A DNA stretch of 64,000 nucleotides from Cercospora beticola. Its lineage: Eukaryota > Ascomycota > Dothideomycetes > Mycosphaerellales > Mycosphaerellaceae. The notes under the pieces were generated by a model, which was not told the DNA's origin, made no database searches, and worked only from the letters and a program-made list of their open reading frames with translations. Below are positions 56,887 through 64,000 of the stretch, one piece after another (position 1 is the stretch's first letter; each line of letters opens with the position of its first letter). Made by a program: the position numbers and the translations under genes. The DNA lies in assembly GCF_033473495.1 (NCBI RefSeq), contig NC_088938.1, positions 2,480,001 to 2,544,000 of the forward strand. Reading direction: 5' to 3'.

Positions 56887-58023
56887 TCATTTTTTTGGAT
56901 TGTTTTCGCGCGTGGGATGGAAAGCAGGTTTGGCGCTTGGGTGACTTGGCTTTTGGATTTGATCTTCGACGACGATGTGGATGTGATGAGAAAACGGCAA
57001 CATACTTGTACTTTACTACTGCGCAGCGCATCTTTTTTCATTCGGCTTTTGTTCAAAAAGCTCGATGCCCTTGGGAGGGGCCAGTCTTTTCTTTTGTGTA
57101 GATGGATCTTGTAACATAGCAAAGGCAATGGGAGCTTTTCACTTCAACTATTCTCATCATATGTTGGTTCTTCCAGCTGCTGTGATGGATTAGAGAGCAA
57201 GAGCAAGAGTTTCCAGCTCTACCATTGAAGCAGCCTGAGGCACAGGCTTGGCATCGATGTCGTCTCTCTTTCTCCTTCCTCGGTCTCTTACTTTACTCAA
57301 CAATGATCTCATGAACTGACTTCGGCATCTAATCGCGTTCTTGCAAACCTATGAACAGCCGCTGCGCCAGAACAAATCATCTAGAATGAGTTATCTCCCG
57401 TCAAGTCCATTGGCTCGGTACGCGCTTTCTACAGTCGCACCGCCTCGGTCTTTGTTGGTCAGAAGCGACCACAGCACTTTCATCCGTGTCGCAGTCCATC
57501 GTTATCAGGAAGACACTGTTGCGGTGTTGCATTATTGCAAACATGTCACGCTCATCTGGAGCCTGGAGACTGGTGTGTTCCTCGGTCCCATCTAATGTGA
57601 TCGAGTATGCAATCGGCAAGGCTTGAACGAGGTTACTAAGCTCACGGTAGCAAGACTAGGAAAGCCCTACGCCACAAACACTGCCAGTTGAAGTTCACCT
57701 GACTTTCACTCAGCTGAGCGCTGAGACTTGCCCAGGACATTGGCGCCTTAGTCTACCACAGTGGGGTTATAGGTTATCCAACAGTGACTGCTTATCGAGG
57801 CCTAGAACCACGCCTCTGAAGGCGCCTCCAACAGTCTCGAGAAGTGTCTACCAATGGCTGACACGGAGAAGAACGCCTATCGTGGCTCAGCTGGGGCACA
57901 AGGCTTCTCACTGCCTCGCATCGCGTGATATGTTGGGTAGGTACATAACCTCCACGCTGGCTGTTTCACCACGTAGGGCAGCAGGCATTTCGAAGGAATT
58001 GTTGAGGAGCGTCAAAGGCAAAG
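56887..58023. other. Intergenic, 1.1 kb, no gene seen
   Basis: 3' flank of the DUF3659 gene, then the promoter of the M43 protease gene. Only short frames. Locally rich in T/A near 56885-57110. Confidence 0.5.
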
Positions 58024-59122
58024 ATGCGTTTGCTGACTTCGACGATCTTGGGACTACTGGTGTGTTGTACGACTGCGCGCCTTTCAATATGCGGTGCCAA
58101 GGGTCCGCAAGCGCTACGAAACAAATACAATGAAACTGGAGGTGGAGGGCTCTCCCTACTTCCAATGTGGCCAGAGTACGTTTTCGAGAGGTGGGAGATA
58201 GTAGAGCGCCAGCATTTTGGCGGACCTGGAAATGCTGCTGACTTGCTGAATTAGATTGTTTACAATCAAAGTCTACTTTCATATCATCACTTCCACAACA
58301 GAAGAGCATGGGCTCTATCATCCATATATGCTCGCCAAACAAATGGATGTTTTGTAAGTCAACTTGCGATATGAGTTACCAACGAATAGTTTGAGCTTAC
58401 GGATTCTCAGAAATACAGGCTTCGCTCATGGGAAGTATACCCCACTGAGAAGAGCCAAGTTCAAGTTCACCCTCGCAGGTGTGACCCGCACGGTCAACTA
58501 CAACTGGGCACACGATAATCCTAACGACTACAAAACCGATTGGTCGCCGAATGAGAAGCAATACAAGAAAGCGCTTCGAAAAGGTGGCTATAGCGACGTT
58601 AACGTGTACATCTTGAGCCACATGCATGAAGGAGAGCTGCTCGGCATCGCTACGTATCCCAGAGCGGAGCCTATCAGATGGGCTGATGGGATCATCCTCC
58701 TTGCGAGCACGATGCCAGGAGGATCCAAGGAAGGATTTGACCAAGGTAAAACTCTTGTGCACGAGATGGGCCACTGGTTGGGTTTATATCATACCTTTGG
58801 GACGGGCTGTGGAGACGGTCCGTGTAGCTGTGATGGGCCAGGTAAGTGATCACAATTCTTTCGCCCATCTCGATATGAGGTACGGTGCTGACTCGATGGG
58901 GCGGTGAAAGGTGACTACGTCGATGACACGACAGTGGGAAACCACGTTTATCGAGGCGATTGTACTGCGGCCGTCAACAGCTGCCCAGACCATGTTGGAT
59001 ACGACGACATCAGTAATTACATGAATTACGGGAAAGATGTGTGCGACATGCACTTCACGGCTCTTCAGGGCCAGAGGATGCGAGTGCTTTATGGTAATTT
59101 GCGGTGGAAGAGATGGGAATGA
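58024..59122 (+). CDS. Secreted M43-family (MEP1/pappalysin-type) zinc metalloprotease
   Basis: Four exons: 58024-58175, 58255-58353, 58411-58841 and 58911-59122. The introns have GTACGT, GTAAGT, GTAAGT and TTAG, TCAG, AAAG ends; phases agree, giving 297 residues, normal for fungal M43B proteases. A signal peptide opens the protein (MRLLTSTILGLLVCCTTARL). Exon 2 supplies IKVYFHIITSTTEEHGL, the first strand of the catalytic domain, and joins to NTGFAHGKYTPLRRAKFKF. The zinc site is HEMGHWLGLYHTF (His201, Glu202, His205, His211). The Met-turn region is NYMNYGKDVC, and several cysteine pairs expected in the family are present (GTGCGDGPCSC, DCTAAVNSCP). Where most relatives read DTPxQ the sequence has VDDTTVGN. 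Expected to be a secreted endopeptidase acting on external protein. The predicted propeptide is short. Confidence 0.85.
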
Positions 59123-59375
59123 ATCATGGCAAGTTGAGCAAGAACGCACCGGCGGAATTGGCAAAAGCTTTGCAAGTGCTTTTCCTGCTGCTGGGGTGAC
59201 GAGCTCATGATCGCTGTCTTGCTGAGAAAGTAGTGAGGCTGGGAGCGCCATCTTAGGTTGAGTTACGAGCAGCCAGGGGCGCAGCTTCGTGCTCATCTGC
59301 ACGACGAGCCATCAATGCCACAGTGCATGTTGCACAGCTGCACAAGATGTGCCCTGTAGCTAGCCAAGCAGGGCA

Positions 59376-60521
59376 CTACCCACTTGTCAAGATTCTTTGG
59401 ATCTCCTTGAACGCCCCCACAGTCATCCCAATCTTGTCAAATCCAAGTGCATCCTTCTGACTGGCAGTCGTCACCAGTACGATGCCATTTCTTTTGTCGA
59501 CTGCAAAATGCTGTCCAAACAGGCCCCACCCCATGATAACTTCACTGTTCTCGTCTGCATAGCAGCACGATCGATAAGCCAGGCTCTCGTAGAATGGATT
59601 AAAAGCTTTCGCAAAACGACCTCTCTGCCATGCATCTTGCGAGCCTTCATGCAAGACATCTTCGATCCACTCAGCTGGCACAATTTGTGCACCGTCCGCA
59701 TTCTTGCCGTCGTTCAATATGAGCTGTGCTAAGCGTGCGACATCTGGTAAAGTGGCGCATAGTCCGCCAGCCGCACGAGCGAAACCTTCTGAATCTACTG
59801 TGAGGAGAGCGTCGCTTTCAGCGCCCATAGGTTGCCACAAAAGTTCTTGTAAGATCTGGGGATACGGCTTTCCAGTCGCTCGCTCGAGAACCCAACCGAG
59901 TAAATCCGTATTGGCCGAGATGTATTCGAATGAATCATCGATGATTTCTTGCGGCACAAAACCTGCCAGAAACTCTTTCAGAGTGTTGTATTTCTCGCCG
60001 CCGAGCTTGGGGTTCCAACCAGTAGCCGCGCGATATTCGTGTTGACCGTCCACGTATCTTGCGCCGACTCGCATATCGAGGCATTGCTGAATGGTTACAT
60101 CTTTCCAGATTGTGTTTGAGACCTCCGGCACATATTTCGTGACTGGGTCGGAGACAGATAGCTTGCCTTGTGATTGTACGATTCCGACTAAGAGTCCCGT
60201 GATTGATTTCGTCAAGGACATGAGAATATGTTTGGATTCTTTAGTGTTTCCGTTGAAGTATTCCTCGTAAAGGACTTTGCCATGTTGAAATATCATTAAA
60301 CCATCTGTACTAGTTTCCGTAAGATATGTTTTGAAATCGATTTTATCCCCGCCATGATCGAGTTTGAAGCCAGACAGGTCTAGAGAGCCTCGCTGTGGGT
60401 TCGAAGGTATCTGTGGCTTTTGTACAACGGCGGTTGATAGGATCTCATCGATGTGTGTGAAAGCCCACTGGTTATGTGGATGGCTGAGCCAGTTGTGAAC
60501 ATTCGCTTTTGTGGAACTCAT
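59376..60521 (-). CDS. Beta-lactamase-fold serine hydrolase (family S12-like)
   Basis: Single exon, 381 residues from ATG 60521; an in-frame ATG 17 codons upstream gives a Cys-rich, unlikely leader. The fold is that of class C beta-lactamases, esterases and 6-aminohexanoate-dimer hydrolases. Seen: GLMIFQHGKVLYEEYFNG before the SxxK motif (SLTK, Ser102 and Lys105), then GKLSVSDPVTKYVPEV and the DMRVGARY segment. The second catalytic element is YISANTDLLGWVLERATGKP, with Tyr-Ile-Ser in the place of the usual YxN. A later AAGGLCATLPDVARLAQLIL follows, and the C-terminal GWGLFGQHFAVDKRNGIVLV is in the position of the KTG strand. No signal peptide is seen, so it is probably intracellular. The substrate is unknown. 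Confidence 0.85.
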   Translation of the reverse strand: MSSTKANVHNWLSHPHNQWAFTHIDEILSTAVVQKPQIPSNPQRGSLDLSGFKLDHGGDKIDFKTYLTETSTDGLMIFQHGKVLYEEYFNGNTKESKHILMSLTKSITGLLVGIVQSQGKLSVSDPVTKYVPEVSNTIWKDVTIQQCLDMRVGARYVDGQHEYRAATGWNPKLGGEKYNTLKEFLAGFVPQEIIDDSFEYISANTDLLGWVLERATGKPYPQILQELLWQPMGAESDALLTVDSEGFARAAGGLCATLPDVARLAQLILNDGKNADGAQIVPAEWIEDVLHEGSQDAWQRGRFAKAFNPFYESLAYRSCCYADENSEVIMGWGLFGQHFAVDKRNGIVLVTTASQKDALGFDKIGMTVGAFKEIQRILTSG

Positions 60522-61103
60522 TCTTGCTATGTCGTAACACGATGGCTCGAGGTGACAGTCTTCAAGACACAAGGAAGAGCTTCATTTTGCAGTAGAATGC
60601 GGACTGCAAGAAAGTTGAGCCGAGGTCAATTTTTGCCTGTACTGTGGTCATGGCGGGATGTTGAGCGGGCCTTGATAAAGCTGCATCTGGCTGTTTCTAT
60701 GCATGTTACCAGTACCAGCTACGCCTCAGTCGATGATTAGGCACGTTGATTGCCGCTGTTGATGGAGAAGAAACGACCGCTGAGATGATGGAGTTGAGAA
60801 AGACCACGGTGGCTCTGACAAAATACACAGAGCAAAGTGCCACAATACACAGTCGCAAGTAGTGGACATTTCGATGCTGTGGATACCCATTCACCTCGTT
60901 AACATCCTCCGCAAGAGCATTCGGGAAACATGCAGGCACGAGCTGTTCCCTCTTGCTGCTATGATCCGGAAAATTACCAGTTTGAGAAAGTGCTTCCGAA
61001 CCTGACATTGACCTCAAAGTGTCCAATCACGACTGCACTTTAGCTGACAAACTCCACAAGCTGACAAACTGTGCTACATCTCATAAGTCGATGGCGGCCA
61101 TAT
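60522..61103. promoter_or_regulatory. Divergent promoter region, S12 hydrolase and MDR oxidoreductase
   Basis: These 580 bp lie between divergent start codons. No coding signal or clear factor site. Confidence 0.4.
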
Positions 61104-62225
61104 ATGATGCGACAAGCCCCAGCAGCGGGCCGCATGACAATTGCTTTCCCCGTTGCGTTCGACATGCCCTCGCTCAGGTCATCCCCAATCACCCGCAAAG
61201 CTTTTCGCCGGACAGATGACTACACACCGGGCACTTCGAAAGTTCAGTTGGTGACAGAAGATCTCCCATCCCCGCTGACACCGAACGCGGTCTTGATCAA
61301 GGTCCATGCCGTGTCGCTCAACTACCGCGATGCAAACATTGCCAATGGCGGCAATCCCTGGCCCGTGATCCCTCACGGAATTCTTTGCAATGATGCGGCA
61401 GGCGAAGTTGTTGCAGTTGGGCAGCGAGTCACGAAATTCCAGGTTGGTGACCGCGTAGCACCAATCATCGACACAAAGAACTTGACGGGGAGGGAAGCTG
61501 GCCGCTCATGGCTTGCCGCAGATGAAGACGGTGTCTTAGCCGATTTTATAGTCTTCGACGAAGAGGTCGTGGTCCGGCTGCCAGAGTACTTGGATTGGAC
61601 CGAAGCATCGATTATCCCCTGCGCTGGGACGACAGCCTGGGCAGCACTCCAGGGCTTCGGCATTGGCAGCAGCGTGCTCATTCAAGGAACTGGGGGTGTC
61701 AGCATGGTTGCCCTAAAGCTGGCTAGAGCTGCGGGAATGAAAGTCATCTTGACCTCTTCTAGCGACGAGAAGCTCAAGACTATCGCCGCGAGGTACAAAG
61801 AGCCTGAGTTGATGACAGTAAACTACAAAACCAATGAGAATTGGCACGAGGAGGTCCTTCGGTTTACGAATGGCGTTGGAGTGGATTTGGTCATCGAGAT
61901 TGGAGGTGCCACCAGTATCGTGCCGAGCTTGAAGTGTACGAGGAGAGGGGGAACGATAAGTTCAGTGGGATACCTGAGTGGCAAGAAGGATATCCCGAAT
62001 GAGATGCTGTCGTTGCTTATCGATCGGAGAGTGAACCTCAGAGGCATCAACGCGGGGTCCCGGATCGACATGGAGGAGCTTGTTGCGGCACTGGAAGCGA
62101 CAAGAATTCGGTTTGACGACATCATTGATGATGTTAGGCAGTTCGAGGAGGCCGAGCAGGCGATACGATACTTGTGGGAAGGTAAGGTTGTTGGAAAGCT
62201 GGTTCTTAGCATTCATCACGAATGA
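61104..62225 (+). CDS. Zinc-independent MDR oxidoreductase (alcohol dehydrogenase/quinone reductase-like)
   Basis: Single exon, 373 residues from ATG 61104. In-frame ATGs at 61134 and 61164 are also possible; the last gives a start close to where relatives begin (MPSLRSSPITRKAF). The catalytic GroES-like domain has LIKVHAVSLNYRDANIANGG, ILCNDAAGEVVAVGQRVTKF and GDRV. Where zinc ADHs have GHE the sequence reads CNDAAGEV. The structural-zinc four-Cys lobe is absent, so the protein should not use zinc. The Rossmann domain has IIPCAGTTAWAALQGF, then the GTGGVSMVALKLA nucleotide loop, VILTSSSDEKL, and the NGVGVDLVIEIGG strand. The end is EAEQAIRYLWEGKVVGKLVL, the common C-terminus of the family. 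NAD(P)H-linked reduction of an unsaturated carbonyl or quinone is the likely reaction; the substrate is unknown. Confidence 0.88.
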   Translation: MMRQAPAAGRMTIAFPVAFDMPSLRSSPITRKAFRRTDDYTPGTSKVQLVTEDLPSPLTPNAVLIKVHAVSLNYRDANIANGGNPWPVIPHGILCNDAAGEVVAVGQRVTKFQVGDRVAPIIDTKNLTGREAGRSWLAADEDGVLADFIVFDEEVVVRLPEYLDWTEASIIPCAGTTAWAALQGFGIGSSVLIQGTGGVSMVALKLARAAGMKVILTSSSDEKLKTIAARYKEPELMTVNYKTNENWHEEVLRFTNGVGVDLVIEIGGATSIVPSLKCTRRGGTISSVGYLSGKKDIPNEMLSLLIDRRVNLRGINAGSRIDMEELVAALEATRIRFDDIIDDVRQFEEAEQAIRYLWEGKVVGKLVLSIHHE

Positions 62226-63413
62226 ATACGCAGACTATCCCACCTGTAAGATGAATATGAGTCAATTTCGCCTCACATTTGCTCTTTCCGTCGGGCTTCT
62301 CAACCGCAGAATGTTGGGTGGCTTCAATGATCACATTGGCGTGATCCTTGTGCTTCGCAACAATGTCGTACATTGTTGGGACCCCAAAGCGCATGGCTCC
62401 AGTCATCGTTAAGGAAGTAATTGACCTCGCACTTCTTGACTCGGCTCCAGTACCTCTTGGCCAGAAATCGCGCAGCAGGAGCAAGCCAATATCCAGGCCC
62501 TATCATGCGCTGGCCACGGATTGAAGTGCGTTATCCGGACTGAGGTCGTCGCTTGTCACGCGCTACGGCAGCTGTAACTTGGCTAGAGACAAGCTCAAGA
62601 TAAAGCCTTGAAGACAACCACTTCCACGTGCAATGTACGACATTGTTGATAGATTCAGTTCCCGGACATTGGGGAAAGATTCGAAACCCGGGATATCCCA
62701 GGGACATGAGGATATGCGCAGCGATAACAGCCTGTTCACGGAAACTTGGGATAATATGTCCAGGTACCGCAGCCTTGTCGCCGCGCAATGAATGTTATGC
62801 TTGTGCCACGACTGGTCTAGAACGTGGTCATTGCAGTGAAGCCACGGAGAGTGAAGCGTTGCTTATCTTGATGCTCTCCTGTTCTTCTGTTCTTGTTGTT
62901 GCTCGTCCCGCAACTCTTCCGTGACGACCTCGTGTGCTTTACCGACATCCACATCGTGATCCTGCGTCCCACCTGCGTCGACCTCAGCGGCGCAGAAGGT
63001 GACCCAAAGGAGGACTGGCGGTTGATAGAGTGTGGAAGCGAGTCCAATGGAGCGGGATGTCGGACATTGCGCGCGAAAAGGTCCGGGGTGTTCGACGGGC
63101 GGCCCGCCGTACGGGAAGAACTCCCTGCCAATTTTGGCGACTCTAACTTGCTCTTTTGGCGCAGCAAATCAAACTATGATGACCGGCCTGAACTGCCAAC
63201 AACAACCGCCATGTGAGCGTTGTGAAGGCCCAGCCGTGGAGCCTGGTAGGGGCAGTATGCCTGCCAAAGTATAGGTAGGCCTCATTTCTCCCCACACGCG
63301 CGCGGTGAGCTTCCACCACGCCGTCGCCGCCCACCACCACCGCCCCATCCGTAGTCACTCGCTATTTGGCTGTCCGCTTCACTCATTTAGCGGCGGTCAC
63401 CACGTTCCAGCAC
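62226..63413. other. Intergenic, 1.2 kb, no gene seen
   Basis: 3' flank of the MDR gene and promoter of the GH17 gene. Small frames on both strands without motifs. Confidence 0.5.
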
Positions 63414-64000
63414 CATGGTCTATCTCACTGTGGCGGCGCTCTTGGCGTCTGGACTGCTGGCCTCGGTTTCGGCTGGGAATGTGCAACATCAAGCCCATGG
63501 TCACGGCCATCTTCACCGTAGAAATAATGCTGAGCAGCCGCCCAAATATAATTCTCCGGCCCAGTACCAGCCCTCAACCCCCAAGGAGGCGGCGCCCAAG
63601 TACGAAATTCCAGCAGAGTTGCAGCCAAATGCCACGACTTGCGGTTGTTCAACGTATACCACAACCTGGTATGGCGAGGCAACACTGTACAACCCACACA
63701 AGCCATCTAGCAGCTCGACCTCCGTAGAAGCAAAGCCTTCCCAACCAGCTCCAGCTCCAGCTCCAAAGCCATACAGCCCACCAAAGCCTGCTGCTCCAGA
63801 GGCACCGAAAACACCATCTGGTCCGTCTGACAATGCCCCTCCTAAACAGCCAGCCCCACCGGCACACAGCCCACCCCAACAACAAGACCAACCCAAGCCC
63901 GCCCCTGCTCCACAATCCAGCACCGACAAGCCTTCCAATTCCGGCGGCATTCAGCCCAATGGCAATCAATGGGCCATGACCTACACGCCTTACCGCGCAG
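63414..64000 (+). CDS. Secreted GH17 glucanase-like cell-wall protein, N-terminal part (runs off window)
   Basis: The frame is open from ATG 63414 (CACCATGG) to the right edge, 195 codons. A signal peptide (MVYLTVAALLASGLLASVSA) is followed by a His-rich dibasic segment (HQAHGHGHLHRRN), likely a processing site. Next is a short Cys/Tyr motif (CGCSTYTTTWYGEATLYNP) and a long Pro/Ala/Lys/Ser linker (residues about 100-185). The window stops just after NQWAMTYTPYRA. WAMTYTPY is the usual first strand of fungal glycoside hydrolase family 17 domains in BtgE/Scw-like beta-1,3-glucanases or glucanosyltransferases, and this leader arrangement matches that subgroup. The catalytic glutamates lie beyond the window, so the activity call rests on this first strand and architecture. 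Expected to be extracellular, bound to the cell wall. Confidence 0.72.

Overview
The window looks like a piece of nuclear chromosome from a filamentous ascomycete, most likely a Dothideomycete close to the Mycosphaerella-type fungi; the lineage is inferred from overall gene style and was not tested. Many genes are split by short introns (mostly 44-70 nt) with GTA/GTG donors and CTAAC/CTGAC-like branch sites. Genes lie singly on both strands with 0.3-2.8 kb between them. The protein families are typically fungal: Zn2Cys6 regulator, HET domain, mannitol-1-phosphate dehydrogenase, Snt2, PNS1, and LEA/DUF3659. I saw no transposon, rRNA, tRNA, CRISPR array or AT-rich repeat-mutated block. Exon joins were read by eye from splice consensus, reading phase and family motifs.

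Left third (1-24 kb). An LRR-like protein that may be cut by the window edge is followed by two minus-strand small secreted proteins, one of them very rich in Asn and Asp, and a small two-exon unknown gene. A Zn2Cys6 transcription factor, a PNS1-type transporter, mannitol-1-phosphate 5-dehydrogenase and a multi-exon WD-repeat protein come next. A run of early-secretory-pathway genes follows: an ArfGAP of the Glo3 type, the SNARE Sec20, and Erv46. Sec20 and Erv46 are divergent across about 500 bp.

Middle (24-45 kb). A tandem pair of small Lys-rich proteins appears to be an old duplication. It is followed by a small kinase-like protein, Yip4, galactose-1-phosphate uridylyltransferase (GAL7), tRNA-dihydrouridine synthase 2, a large Snt2-type chromatin reader (BAH-PHD-SANT-GATA-like-PHD-ePHD), a protein with two transposase-like helix-turn-helix segments, and an IQ-motif protein.

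Right third (45-64 kb). This part is more accessory in character. It holds a HET-domain protein, a 2.8-kb non-coding stretch, and a protein of about 2,150 residues with an LEA-like Ala/Lys/Glu/Asp segment and 19 tandem DUF3659-type units. The gene appears able to make two C-termini through an intron whose donor overlaps a stop codon. Then come a four-exon secreted M43 metalloprotease, a family S12 serine hydrolase, a zinc-independent MDR oxidoreductase, and the start of a secreted GH17 glucanase-like cell-wall protein that runs off the window.

Most of these genes act independently. The clearest functional grouping is ER-Golgi trafficking (Glo3, Sec20, Erv46, and Yip4 a few genes away). The most unusual objects are the DUF3659/LEA giant, the Lys-rich tandem pair, the domesticated-transposase-like HTH protein and the Asn/Asp-rich secreted protein.
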